From Paracyclopina nana (Eukaryota; Arthropoda; Copepoda; Cyclopoida; Cyclopettidae), in contig JAGUCH010000003.1 of NCBI GenBank assembly GCA_019096065.1, positions 5,580,001 through 5,644,000 of the forward strand: a stretch of 64,000 nucleotides of DNA, given 5' to 3'. The position numbers and the translations under genes are program-made. The notes below the pieces were generated by a model. It had not been told where the DNA came from and searched no databases. It saw only the letters and a list, made by a program, of their open reading frames with translations. Shown here piece by piece: positions 46,485 through 58,136 of the stretch; the first letter of the stretch is position 1; every line of letters starts with the position of its first letter.

Positions 46485-48788
46485 AAATATGGAATTCTTC
46501 AGTGTTATCAAGAATATAAAAAGGGGTTCATGTACTCTAAAATAATAAAGACCGTTGGATATTCATGTGATGCAAAGTGCACAAAAAGTGCTCCACTCTT
46601 TATATTTGATCATCATATCGGATAAAGTTCTACTGGGCATCACAATTTGCTATTTTGCATTCAAGATCTCGGATAATCCGACTATTAGTATTTTGGTGTA
46701 GATCACTGTCAAATCGAAAAGTAAAGTTACATTCAATTATAAAAGAGTACAGTAAAGTTACTTTTAGGACGTTCTCATAATGGCAGAAAAAGCTAAGCTA
46801 AGGCGAAAAAGCTTAGCAAACGTTCAATAAAACTAATCAGCTTCTTTTTTTTTTGAAGCGATTAATAAAAAATCAACATATTTCAAAACGATCCGGGATT
46901 TGTATCATCCCCAAAATGTTTGTGATCTAAGTTTTTCCAGAGCATTAATTGCGTATTGCCAAATCATTTCATTTTCGCCTTACTTCAGAGTGAAACTTGT
47001 GAACAGATGGTACAAGTTGTCGTCATATCTGATTTCAAATTCCAGTTCTCATCGTAAGATTCTCACGGAAGTCTCTTTGGTTTGGGTTAGCAGTACCGAC
47101 TTTGGAACTTGGCTCTCCTTTTAAGATTGTTTAAAATGGGATGTGTGCCTGCGCTATCTGGTAAAAATGCTCCCTCTTTTCTATTATTTCATATTTGAAA
47201 ACAAAAACACTATTGTATTATATAAGCGTTCACGCATATTTTTTTAGAAGTAACGACACATACTAATTAAACTGTTGGAAAGAATCAGCGAAGGAATCTT
47301 CTGGTTTTTTGGGGGAAAATAGTATAAAGATATATAAGAAATCAAAGTTAACGATGACACGAATCAGATATTGTTGAAGAGTAGGGATTTTCGTACTACT
47401 CACTTAAAATGAAAATGAAGTTTCTCATATTGCTGTAACAACTGGTTTGCTTTGACTGAAAAAAATCAATAAAAGCAGCTTATTTGCCTTTAAAATTATT
47501 GAGCGTTTTTTTGCTCTGCTCTATAATAAGTTAATTTGGCTTTTTGCATCAAACTGCAATCAGCCTTGTGACACTGCTTTTAGTGAAATTGGTTAATTTC
47601 AAAATTACCAATGCAGTGTCCATAAAGTAGTATACTTTTCATTTCATCCATTCTGCAAGTAAGACCATAACTACTGGTTTATTGTATAACTCCCTATGTC
47701 TATTGATATCCACCTCCATAGTAATCAGAGGCCAGCATTTTTTAACCAGTTCGCAATGTGTGGTAATATTCTTAGCAGCTTTGAATTATTTGGCTCTGAC
47801 AAAAAAAAACCAGTTACATGAATGAACCAACGACTCAAGAGCCAAAACACGATCGAGGCTTCAACCTTAGTTGACAAAGGTTGACCCAATTAGCCGCCAG
47901 AAATGCTTACGAAACTTCTTTGCTCCCCCAAAACCGGATTCTGTACGATTCTTTGACCTTTCTATTTTTTCTAAGTTACTTGTTATTTACAGAGAACTGT
48001 GTATCTTTATCTGAAGTATGCTTAAGCATAGGACGCATAACTAATGGATTATGTCTATTTTTTCCTTTAGCCTTGGACCCTGACTTGGCATATAGTTAAC
48101 AGCGCAGTTTTGCTGAAAAAGTAATCTTCTCTATGTTTGCTGAACAAACTATTTTGCAAGTGCGTCAATGTATGCATGATAAAAGTTTGTCATCATGACC
48201 CATAGGCCTATTAAAAGATGTGGCTGTCTAGAACCGTTGCACTTTCTCGATCCAGTCACAAAGTGGATGGTTGAATTTAGTACATGTGTCTGGTGCTTAA
48301 GAACATAGATCTCAATGTTCACATTATGTGGCGTTCATCTACTCGCGCGAACACACCTGTGTAGCATCCCGTTTTCTTTGAAGGCTCTTTTACCGTATTT
48401 GATGGCAAACGTTGGAATTTTCTCATGTGTTTGAAGTGCGTTTTTGCCAATCTGCTTGGTCACAATCGAGATATCGGAAACAGGTTTGAGGCGATCTGGC
48501 TCGGGGTAGTTAGCCCTGCCCGCTAATGAAAAGGGTGGCTCCGCAGGTCATTGGCTCTTGTGGCCTCATTGGAAAAAACGAGATCCTTATCTTTCGGCCG
48601 AGCCGCAAGAGATGACCAAAAAACTCACAATTGTGGCATGTTGACGTAGAACGATTGGTGGTGGTATGCAAGTATTTTATTGTAGCAAGTTAGGAGGCTC
48701 TAAAGACGCGTGGTCGACATGTTTCTATAAGGTGTAGAACAAGTAAGCAAAATAAAGGTTCCTATGTACTAGAAATGCGCGTAAATAA
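46485..48788. other. Gene-poor stretch, 2.3 kb
   Basis: No exon with recognisable domain or long open frame. AT-rich, with imperfect AAGCTTAGC/AAGCTAAGC repeats near 46790-46820. Open frames at 46900-47124 and 47881-48099 have low-complexity products and no splice partners. Confidence 0.5.
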
Positions 48789-50374
48789 CTAGCAAGCAGT
48801 CTCGAAATATTTGAGCTTGAATCCCTTGTTGGGTCCCTCCACGGCGGCACTCTCGGCGAGTTCAATGCCATCGGAGAAAAACTCAAGCCTGAATGGGTAT
48901 GACTTGGCTGGAAGAGAGAGCAAAAATTGATGTCATGTGGGGGTAATTTCGTCGTAGAACTCACAGCAAATGGTCTTTGAGGTAGTTCCGGAGGCTGTGA
49001 CGAGACCTCCCTTGCCTCCGCAGTATTCGTTGTTCTTGACAACGGTGCTGCCAACGGCATCCTTGACGGCTCCGGGGATTTGGATGCAATCGAAGGCTCC
49101 GGTAGACTTCATGCCGTCAGCTCCGTAACCGCAGCAGGAAGATGCCTATAAGAGAATCTCAGCTACTGGCCTCACGACAAGTTTCAGCCCAAGTTGTTAC
49201 CTTGGTGACGATCTTGGTGTTCTTTCCGGAAATGATGACATCGGTGACAGCATCAGCGGACCAGCAAATCTTGCACATTCCAGTTTCCCTCCTCACGCAA
49301 ATGACTTGGTTTTGGTTGGCCAAATGCGATCCGGCGTCGTAGTTGAAGCTCTTGACGTATCCGGTTCCGGCGGGTCCGAAGAAGTATTGGGAGCATCCGG
49401 CAGGGGCAAGGTTGTTGTATCCGCAAGCGTACTGAGTCACCCTCACGTTGAAGCTCCTGGTGGGAATGGTCACTCCGAAAGCGCTCGAGCCGAGGGTGAA
49501 GGCCAGAGTGTGGCACTCGTCGGTGGCATCGAAGTAGACGTGCTCTCCGGTGAGAGTTCCGCAAAGAACGGGCACATTAGGGGCATTGGTGACCTCGAAG
49601 GTATCGGTGGAGCAAGTGGTGGCGTAGGAGTATTTCTTGCCGGTGACGGAGAATTGATTGGCAAGGTTTTTGCCAATTGAAGTGGAGAGGGTGGAGGGTC
49701 CAGCGATGGCGAACGTGTCAAAGTCCAACCTGATCTGAAATGCAGAGCGAGCAAATTACTTACGCTGTACATGGGATGTGATTGAATGCGCGTACTTGGC
49801 AGATGTTGGCGTTAGCCTTGCAGATTTTCGCGTTACATCTTCCAGCCACGGCGGAAGTGACTTCGAAGTAGGTGGTGTTTTCGGCAATGGTGGAGCCGCA
49901 TCCGATTTTGACTGAAATGTTGAAATGGAGGAATTCGGCAATCGATGATATTGATCAAAACTTACAGACGCAGCAAACGCCATATCCCTCAGCGCAAGTT
50001 CCGTCGGCTAGACCTCCATGGTTGGAGCACTCCTCCCTAAAAGCATGGAAAAATTGATTATGTTCTACTATTATATTTTTGGTTGATTTTTACTTGGTGT
50101 AGCAGGTTCCGTTCTTGCCGCCGCTCGTCGATACTTTGCAAGGATCGTTGGGGAACTTGACAATTTGAAAAGCAGAAACTGAAAAAGGAAAAACTGTTGT
50201 AGCCCAATGTCCTTAGCTTTCGTAATGCATAATTACTCAGTTTGGCTCTGTTCTCTTCAGCTCCAGCGGCCACAGCCAGGAGGAAAGGCAAACAAATCTA
50301 CAATAGAAAAAAAGTTTGTAAGTGGGGCCAACAATAAGTATTAGGGGGCAAAAAATTACTAGAAGATTTTTCAT
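48789..50374 (-). CDS. Secreted Cys-rich CUB-domain protein A
   Basis: Eight exons (50360-50374, 50237-50297, 50094-50178, 49966-50036, 49796-49911, 49201-49734, 48965-49145, 48789-48907) give 393 residues. A signal peptide (MKNLLICLPFLLAVAAGA) precedes a short Cys cluster (NGTCYTKEECSNHGGLADGTCAEGYGVCC) of the kind that opens many arthropod secreted proteins. Two CUB-like beta-sandwich segments follow (IRLDFDTFAIAGP... and ...FNYDAGSHLANQNQVICVRR). It resembles a large arthropod family of uncharacterised CUB proteins; the ligand is unknown. It is head-to-head with a related gene 277 bp away, so the two probably arose by inverted duplication. Confidence 0.85.
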
Positions 50375-50651
50375 TTTCCTATGCGTCTGTTGCCCTTCTC
50401 GTCAGAAATGAAAATGAATTTTTGAGTTGGGGAATCGAGGAGAGCCAAAATTTTGGAGTGAGCCAAGGCCGGGGCAAAACTTGATTTCGGTTAGATGTCC
50501 TCTACAGTGTAGCGGCGGAATGATCTGAATTTCAGGTAAACACTACTCAGGGAAATTTTTCTCGGAGCCAGACACTTCTATGCGGGATCTTTCGACTGCT
50601 CGCGTTCGAAAAAATTTGCCATAACCTCTTGAGCTCTCGAGCATTGAAGTC
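50375..50651. promoter_or_regulatory. Bidirectional promoter between the two CUB genes
   Basis: 277 bp between divergent start codons. Co-expression of the pair is plausible from the spacing; no core element is certain. Confidence 0.5.
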
Positions 50652-52791
50652 ATGGCTTACGTCAAACTTTGCGTTCTATCTCTCTTGGCTCTGGGGGCTT
50701 TGGCTGCTGCTCAAGAAGCAGAGAAGCAGGGAAAAGGTATCTGCCAAAGACCCTCCAAAGCAACTGCTGTATTATATTCTCCAATTCATTCCAGTTTGGT
50801 CCCTCTTCTCCGTGGTTTCCTTCAAAAATGTCCCTTGTAGGTCTGACAATGGACCTGCTGCTACCTCAGGGTAAACCCGCAAAATTAACGCCCTCCAACC
50901 CCTTTCGAATTGTGTTTTTTTTTCTTTCAGCGTCAACCGCAACGGTACTTGCTTCACCTCCGAAGAGTGCACCAAAAAGAACGGCAAAGCCAGCGGAAAC
51001 TGCGCTGCTGGGTATTTCTTACACTAACTCAAATTAGACAATTGTGGCATGATCTCTTTCAGTTTCGGCGTTTGCTGCTTGTTCGTGATTTCTGATGCCG
51101 CCACTCAAATCACAAACAACAATACTTACATCCAGAACCCTGGATTTCCTTCAGTCCTTTCCACCACCACTAGTCTCGCATACACCGTCAAAAAATGCGC
51201 AGATTGTAAGGCGTTCGAAATTCTTGATTGATTACTTCGTCAAACTCCATTTTTTCCTCCTCAGCTATCTGCATGCTCCGTCTTGACTTCGAGAGCTTCA
51301 ACATTCAGGGCGTGGCTGCTTTCGACGACACTGGTGTTTGCACCGACTCCTTTGCCATCACCACGGTAACTTGCCACCGAATTTTTCAAGTTTTTTGCTT
51401 CTGTGAGAAGCATAATCAACTGGGTGTCTAAGGCGATAGTTCTGAGCGAACTGCTGAGACTTCTTCAAAACTGCAATTAGCTACGCATCATTTAATATAT
51501 GCCAGCACTTTTGAAACTGCAAAAATAATTCATGAACCAAAATTGCAAAACTACAAGCTGAATAATTTGCTCCCACTTTCCTTTTTCTATTCGTCCAATT
51601 TTTTTTTCATTTTCAATTTTTTTCGTCTTTGCGGTGCCTCAAGATTTTAAAAAGAGCCCTCCCAATTTACATTAAGATAGGTGAGCTAGGAGATCTTAAA
51701 ACTATGATGCTCCGCTCAAATTATGCGAGTCGGCAAAAGCTGCTCTCCGCCTCGGACACCTAGCTCAATTCTATTTCGCTGTTAACATTTCTTGTTCTTC
51801 CCTTTTATGATGCGTGATAATTTTTTACAGAGCGTCAAGACTGTGGCTTACCCCGTCATTTGCGGAGTGAACAACGGTCAACACTGTAAGCTAGCTTTTT
51901 AGTAGGCGAATCGGACAACTTCTAGCCTTAATTCGTTCCAGTGTACATCGATGTTGGAACTACCAATGATGCCACCGCCACTCTGACTTTCACCTTCGCT
52001 GGTGCTTCCACCAAGCGAACCTGGGACATCAAGGTGGCTCAAATCGCCTGCGACTCGGCGAGCAAGTAAGAGAGCGGATGAGCGACCTTTTTCTGCAGCT
52101 AAATTTGTCATCTCTGCATTCTCAGGCCTTTCGACAATGGATGCTTGCAATACTTGACTGGCACCACTGGCAGGTTCTCCACCTTCAACTTCCAAGAGAC
52201 CACCACCACTCTCCAGCACCATCTTCCCAACCAGAGGTACTCTGTGTGCGTGCGCAAGGAGGCCGGATTCTGCTGCGTTGAATACACCAAGTGCGCTGAC
52301 ACCAACTCCTTCCTCATCACTTCCATTGCAACGGGAGAAATCAACTCCCAGTGCACCCTCGACTTCATCGGAATCTCAGGTGAACGCCGCTTTTAGGCCC
52401 GTTGGGGGACAGCATGCTAAAAATCTATTTGTTGCAGGTGTTCATGCCACTTGCGACAACTCCTTCAATACTCCCAAGGACACCAGGCTTTGCGGCAAAT
52501 TCTTCACTGCTGTCACCATGGCTGCCTCTGATGCCACTGTTTGCGGTAAATAATTGCCTTCTTCTATGTAAAGGCCTCAATCAGCAATTTTTACCTCTTT
52601 TTTCGTGATTCATACAGATTGCTCAGCTCCTTTCGTTGTTGAAGTTAACCTCAATGCTGCTGCTGCTGATGGTGGAACTGCCAATCAGAGAGGTATGTTA
52701 CACTTAAAACTGCCATAGCAAAGATGCTTTACAAATGCCATCAACTTTTTCTCCAGGTGTCTGCCTTGAGTACAGGCAACATCCTTGCTAA
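50652..52791 (+). CDS. Secreted Cys-rich CUB-domain protein B
   Basis: Eleven exons (50652-50736, 50795-50870, 50931-51011, 51063-51205, 51265-51365, 51831-51885, 51942-52065, 52126-52379, 52438-52545, 52618-52692, 52757-52791) give 378 residues. The signal peptide is MAYVKLCVLSLLALGALAAA. The Cys cluster NGTCFTSEECTKKNGKASGNC...GFGVCC aligns with that of protein A at the other side of the promoter, and ICMLRLDFESFNIQG matches its IRLDFDTFAIAG. The CUB core (FSTFNF...RYSVCVRKEAGFCCVEY) also aligns. The fifth intron (51366-51830, 465 bp) is much longer than any other in the gene. Function unknown; an extracellular binding role is likely. Confidence 0.85.
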
Positions 52792-53762
52792 AGGAGTGAA
52801 ATCGAAACGAAAACGGACGACGAGTGATGCATGAATATGTCTGATCGAGCGATGATTTTACCCGATAGAACGGAATTTAGAAAGAAATTATTGTTTTATT
52901 ATTGTAGCAAGTTATGAGGACATCAAATATAAGACTAATGCAATTCTAGCAAGAAAACAAAAACTTGATAAAACTCCAGCCCTGTTTTTCCACGATGATA
53001 AGCAATGCCAGCTCTAATCAATGTCGCGGTGATCGATTTTTTTAAGAGGACGCAAATACGCAGAGAGATAAAAGCTGAGTCACTTAAAACTAGAATTCTC
53101 CAGTTTCCCAAGGACCTAGCACGAGCAGCCTTAGATAGTCCACCTAAGGAAGGGCAAACCTGATGACTTTGAATCCATCTACCTTTAGGCTTTCCGTGTG
53201 ACTTAAGAGTATGAAGTTGTATGCAGTGGAAGTTCTTCCCCTATAGCAGCTTCGAAAGACTTTTTTTGAGGAGAACCTTTTAGTGTAAAATAGCTGTGTA
53301 ACTGTTATCACTCTTTTCACAGATATAAAATGGTACAAAGGTACTTACAAATTATATTGACTCTTTGGAACTGACTGAGAATCCCATGCTCACTTCTTTC
53401 TTTACTTTTGGCATTCACATAAAATACGAAAATCTACTCATATCTTTCAAAGCACTATGAGGCAAAAATAAAATGGTTCACTGAGAAACGCACAAATGCA
53501 TTTATCTACATGGACACTTTTGGCTCAGATGGAAAAAGGCAGAAAGGTACTGAGTGGCAGCACTTGGATCGGTTGTGTTCTCCTAAGCCCGCAAAGGTGG
53601 TCTTATTATTTGAAAAATATAAGCATAACAGTTTTCCTTGAACTTGACAGCAAACAAAACTTTTTAAGCGCATGAACCCTTAATCTTAGATAAAACGAGG
53701 AGTAAAGGTATAAAAGTAGAAGAAGTAAGAGCAAAGATTTAGTGCCTTCTTAAAGCTTCAAA
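52792..53762. other. Intergenic, no gene seen
   Basis: No supported exon. It holds the CUB B 3' UTR (ATTGT/TTATTATTG repeats near 52890) and the promoter of the first secreted peptide gene. Confidence 0.45.
53709..53716 (+). promoter_or_regulatory. TATA box of secreted peptide gene 1
   Basis: TATAAAAG, 47 bp upstream of the ATG at 53763, the typical place for a core promoter with a short leader. Confidence 0.65.
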
Positions 53763-54151
53763 ATGAACAAAGTTTTCATTGCTCTTATGGTCTTGGCTGT
53801 CTCCGTGGCATCTGCCCAGCCAACTCAGCAATGTCAGGTCCAAAATCAGATGGTTCAAAATCTGGCTGACTTTGCTGTCAAGATTCACAATGGAGAGGGT
53901 ATGTTCATAGCAACTCATGAATAACCAGACCCATTTGACAAATAATTTTAGTTGCTCCATCTGATGGACCAGTTGATTGCATTGGCTGCGTTGCAACTTT
54001 GACTGGAACAATTCTTGCTTGCGTTTTTGAGGTTGGAACTGGTGTAGGCATTGTTGCTTGCGTGGCTCAAGTTGTTGGAACAGGAACCGCTTGCTACCCT
54101 TGCATTTGCTTTGCCATTGAGGCTGTTTTGGGCGACCAAGATTTTTGCTGA
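53763..54151 (+). CDS. Secreted Cys/Gly/Val-rich peptide 1
   Basis: Exons 53763-53898 and 53952-54151 give 111 residues. A signal peptide (MNKVFIALMVLAVSVASA) is followed by a short polar helix (QCQVQNQMVQNLADFAVKIHNGE) and then a strikingly hydrophobic core with Cys at regular places: DCIGCVATL, ILACVFEV, GIVACVAQV, TACYPCICFAIEAVLG, ending in DQDFC. The mature chain has nine cysteines. Two to four short hydrophobic helices tied by disulfides would fit. The pattern is reminiscent of small helical membrane-active peptides, such as halocin C8-type domains, but that is only a resemblance. I recognise no family. The sister copy lies 1.6 kb downstream. Confidence 0.85.
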
Positions 54152-54416
54152 TTCTGTTCTTTTGACAAAATGTCATGACAATTCAAATGAATAGATTTAT
54201 TCAAACTCTAGCGACATCACTACTTCCTTTATATCTAACATTTTTTGTTTAAATATTTTTTGACACATAATTATAACAATGTCAGCTCAAAGGTAAGCAA
54301 AGTTCTGTTTTAACCACTCGCGATCTGAACCGCACTAGCCAAGGGGCTACGTAAAAAATAATTACACTCATGGTTAGGAGGTTCTGAAATTGCGTTAAAA
54401 ATTAGGTATTTAGCCT

Positions 54417-54455
54417 TTCAGACGGCGCTGCGTAGGCAGCGATCAGTCGACTGAA
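54417..54455. repeat. 39-bp palindromic dispersed repeat, copy 2
   Basis: Starts TTCAGACGGCGCTGCG and ends CGACTGAA; it aligns to the reverse complement of 29230-29268 along its full length. The palindrome is less perfect here. Confidence 0.65.
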
Positions 54456-55135
54456 AGATTTCAGTCTTGTTTAATTTTGTTAGGTTTACTTCGCATGCTT
54501 ATCTAACTAGATGTCCGTCAAAAAGGCTTTGACAGCATACTATATAAATACGCTGCAAACTATTAAAGCGTTTTTAAAATGTGCGCTTATTCAGCGCTGA
54601 AATTGAGCTTTTATGTATTTTTAGGACAACTGTTGCTATTTATTAACAAGCTTCATAAAACAAAAATAAAAGATACACTTAATTATTTTCTTAATCTGTC
54701 TAAGAAATGCAAAACAGCCTTAATTCCGCTATGGCGGAGACAATTAAAGCTTGTTCAAGTTTGGCGAAAATACTTGTGAAGTTGTAATTACTCCGAAAAC
54801 CTTTTCTATCGCTTCTTTTAGAAAGTAAGTATACTTTCTTATAAATATTTTTTGCTGAATCAAAAGGCAGAATTCAATTTTTAGCCAAGAAATATGAAGA
54901 AAGCGAATTTGGAACGAAAAATGTTTCTATGTACTAATAGCAAAATTGTCCATGAAAACCCAAGCTGAACTTGAAGAAAGATAGTCAGCAGCAGATTCAC
55001 TTTTCAAAGACAATTTTTTCCATACATTAAGGCATTCTTTATGCAGGAACAAGGCATCATTTTGTTACACTTGTTGTATTTTTTTAAGTTTAGGTTAACA
55101 ATAACAATAACAATAGATATAAGACCATAAAGGGC

Positions 55136-55360
55136 ATATTCGGTAAACTCAATTCGGAGACATTACAATCAGATGGGTTCAGACATTTACTACTAGACAA
55201 ATTATTTCGGAGGTTTTATAGCTACGCAAATAACATTTCAATTAGGCGAGTTCGGACATGTTACAGCTCTGCATTATTGGTCGGCCATTTTACTATTCAT
55301 CTTTTCGGATATAAAACTACTCTACTTTTCGGAGATTGTATAACTAGATTTTCGGACAAA
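55136..55360 (+). repeat. TTCGGA-headed degenerate repeat array
   Basis: TTCGGA occurs at 55153, 55206, 55251, 55304, 55328 and 55351, with TTCGGT near 55139. Each is followed by related strings (ACATTACA, GGTTTTATA, ACATGTTACA, ATATAAAAC, GATTGTATAAC). Unit spacing is 23-53 bp. It may be the subterminal array of a transposon or a decayed satellite. Confidence 0.5.
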
Positions 55361-55675
55361 ACATGTTCCCCCATTTTAACATAAGAAAGTTTTTTTTTCA
55401 AATTAGTATAAAGTGAAAATCAGTAAAGGTGGCTTATGCTCTGCTCGACAACCACTGCAAGAAAGCCACACACTTCAGCTTTCCATCAATCAAAACTGGA
55501 ACCCTGCACTATATCGAGTTTTTTCATCTTTTTTAGTAGAGGGCTATTAATTAAACATTTGACTTAAGCTTTATTGATTAACCAGAGCATCTTTTTTGCG
55601 AGATAGAGAAGCACATCAAAAATAAATATGAACATTTTTCATGAACCCAGCAATTACTTGTGATAAAAAGAGGGG

Positions 55676-55683
55676 TATATAAA
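55676..55683 (+). promoter_or_regulatory. TATA box of secreted peptide gene 2
   Basis: TATATAAA, 51 bp upstream of the ATG at 55734, at nearly the same distance as in the sister gene. Confidence 0.65.
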
Positions 55684-55733
55684 GTTATCTGAAGAATATC
55701 GTAGAAGATTCAGTGTCTGTTTAAAGCTTTAAA

Positions 55734-56122
55734 ATGAACAAAGTTCTAATTGCTCTTATGGTCTTGGCTGTCTCCGTGGCATCTGCCCAGCCAGCTCAAC
55801 AATGTCAGGTTCAAAACCAGATGGTTCAAAATCTGGCTGACTTTGCTGTCAAGGTTCACAATGGAGAGGGTATGTTCATAGCAGCTCAAGAATAACCAGA
55901 CCCATTTGACAAATAATTTTAGTTGCTCCATCTGATGGACCAGTTGATTGCATTGGCTGTGTTGCAACTTTGACTGGAACAATTCTTGCTTGCGTTTTTG
56001 AGGTTGGAACTGGTGTAGGCATTGTTGCTTGTGTTGCCGAAGTCGTAGGAGCTGGAGCCGCATGTTACCCTTGCATTTGCTATGCAATTGAGGCAGTTTT
56101 AGGGGACCAAGATTTCTGTTAA
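55734..56122 (+). CDS. Secreted Cys/Gly/Val-rich peptide 2
   Basis: Exons 55734-55869 and 55923-56122 give 111 residues, identical in length to copy 1 and differing at 7 positions. The 53-bp intron is almost identical between copies (two differences). All nine mature cysteines are kept. Coding differences are concentrated at the 3' end: about 19 in the last 93 bases against about 8 in the first 243. This copy is followed by AATAAA-like signals near 56125. It converges on the membrane-protein gene with 98 bp between stops. Confidence 0.85.
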
Positions 56123-56220
56123 TATAAATAAATCTTTTTACATAGGTACATAACCTATCAGTACGTTCCAATATAACAAAGTTTTAATTTTGTCCAAGAC
56201 TATCAATTGCACTTTTAAAT

Positions 56221-57428
56221 TCAGTTAGATAAGCATGCTAGGTAATTCCACATGAAAAATCCAGAGGCGTCCATTGCTAGAGCAAATCTTGGTAAAAGAA
56301 GTCCACTGACAATCGCGGTCAGTAAGGCCAGACCATAATGATCTCCTTGAGGTGGTGGCGGATCGCTGAGACGAAGTTTAGGCCATAGTAGAGATCGGAG
56401 TGGTGTTGACCAACTTGCCCCAAAGATACCAGCTGCCACGCCCACTCCCAGGATGTGCAATTGATTAGGAGCCTGAGAAAATGCTCGCCCTTGAGGTAGA
56501 CTGTAGACGCCACCAGAAGCAATAACCACTCCCACGTAGTAGGCCGCTCCAACGAAACCTCCCTTCATACCCGACTTTAAGTGAAATATTTAGCATCCCA
56601 TCTGATTCCTATTGACTAAATGCGAAATATTTACTTGTATCAAAGAAGCTGGGAGGTTTTCCCCTAATGAAACTGAGAGGGAACCAATTAGCGTGATAGC
56701 TAACCAAGTTTGTAAAAAGTTGCTGCGGAAATCGAGTGGTCCTTCAGGTCCAGTAACGCTGAGTCCATGGCTGCTTCCGGTTCCGATCTCCATTAGATGC
56801 AGCAAAGCCACGTGCAAAGCTAGGCCAAGTTCACATAACACATTCAAGTAAGTCTTTGGCTCATAGGACTTGGGACGCGAAAATTCGATCCATATAAGGT
56901 ATGCGCCGAAGCAGAGGGTGTAACTGAAATTGATTGCATTGATATTATAAATAAACTCACATCTCAAGGGAAGGTCAAAGATGGCACCTTAAGTTTGCAA
57001 GAGTTAGGATAAATCCCACTTGCAAAATTGCTATTGCACCTGATGAGGTTACTGTTCGATTTCGCAGGCTCCTAGAAATCCATTTAGTATGAAGTCTCTT
57101 TGATATTGGTCTATAATTTTTTGAATACCTTGACGCTAAGAAGACTGGTAATGCCAGACATGAAAGCCACCTTAAGGGTGAAATGCCATGTGAGGAAGCT
57201 GTCCAATTTCCAGTGATAAGGCTCCCCATCACGTACAAGGTGACAGCATTTGCCAAAACGTGAATTGAAACCAGCAAGTGTGCAACGTTATACAATACCT
57301 CATTCTGAAAACAATCATCAAGTGGTAAGATTTAAGAACAGTGGCTTTTCAATTACCTTAAGCTTGGAAAATAGCACAACGCCGAGCCCATAAAATGGCA
57401 ATAATTGCAGAGGTGGAGAGAGGAACAT
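56221..57428 (-). CDS. Orphan multi-span membrane protein
   Basis: Five exons (57357-57428, 57129-57304, 56988-57071, 56635-56923, 56221-56574) give 324 residues. About eight hydrophobic segments alternate with short loops (for example LLVSIHVLANAVTLYVMGSL, AIAILQVGFILTLANL, YTLCFGAYLIWIEF, GLALHVALLHLMEIG, FLQTWLAITLIGSLSVSL, AAYYVGVVIASGGVY, LALLTAIVSGLLLPRFAL). No charged motif or known signature was recognised, so the function is open. No signal peptide beyond the first span. The protein is probably insect/crustacean-wide or lineage-specific; a search would decide. Confidence 0.7.
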
Positions 57429-57613
57429 GATGACACTTGCACAACTGAATGCTTAAGCTGATTTTGTGTGCATATGCGAAATTGGATCCACCGAATCGGA
57501 TTAGTGAAGACTTGTTGTCACATAATTTCTATCAAGACAGGAGCAATTTTCCTCTATTTATATTTGAAAGGTTCGCTGTTGACCATTGCATTATAAGTAG
57601 TAGCAATTTATAG

Positions 57614-57652
57614 AGAGAGGTTGCGTGTTTGCTATTTTTTCTTTCCGCGAAA
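57614..57652 (+). repeat. 39-bp repeat with E2F-like site, copy 1
   Basis: Starts AGAGAGGTTGCGTG and ends TTTCCGCGAAA; differs from 60535-60573 at one base only. It lies about 190 bp upstream of the membrane-protein gene start, in the opposite sense to it. Confidence 0.7.
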
Positions 57653-57810
57653 CGAGAATTAAGAAACATTTTTGTCAACTTGGTCTGTGGGTTCACTAAA
57701 GACGGCAGTGAAGCAAAAATCCTTGTATTTTGTAGTGCACTGTAGTACAGTAGCTTCAGCGGCCTAATATTTTGCAAAGTATTTTGCTGCTCTCTCATCT
57801 ACCGTACCCC

Positions 57811-57975
57811 TTTGAGGATGTCTCAAAATCGGCATTTGGCGCGCGGGATTTCTCCACATATGCATAAGAGGAAAGAAGCGAAGTTTAGCGAGCTGCTACA
57901 GCATCCTCGCTACTGACCTTATGTACATGCGGAGAAATCCCGCGCGCCAAATGCCGATTTTGAGACATCCCCAAA
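57811..57975. mobile_element. Foldback/MITE-like element with long inverted arms
   Basis: Arms 57816-57855 and 57931-57970 are perfect 40-bp inverted repeats (GGATGTCTCAAAATCGGCAT... ), extended by five bases outside (one mismatch) and by about 17 bases inside (three mismatches). The loop is short. No clear target duplication, so the superfamily is not assigned. Confidence 0.85.
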
Positions 57976-58136
57976 ATAATGAATAATGGTATTTTTCGTC
58001 ACACTTGAAGAAATAATGCTAATGAGTGAAAAATCCTATATGGACTCGTCTTCAGGACAGTATTGCTTTAGTTTGGCAGGTGTTTTGTGTTTCCCTGCAA
58101 AGAAGGACCAATTAGGCACATATCTATAGGAGAACT

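Larger units (their letters stand above)
54152..55733. other. Intergenic region between the two peptide genes, with repeats
   Basis: No gene. It contains the second copy of the 39-bp palindrome (54417-54455) and a run of TTCGGA-headed degenerate repeats (55136-55360). Confidence 0.5.
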
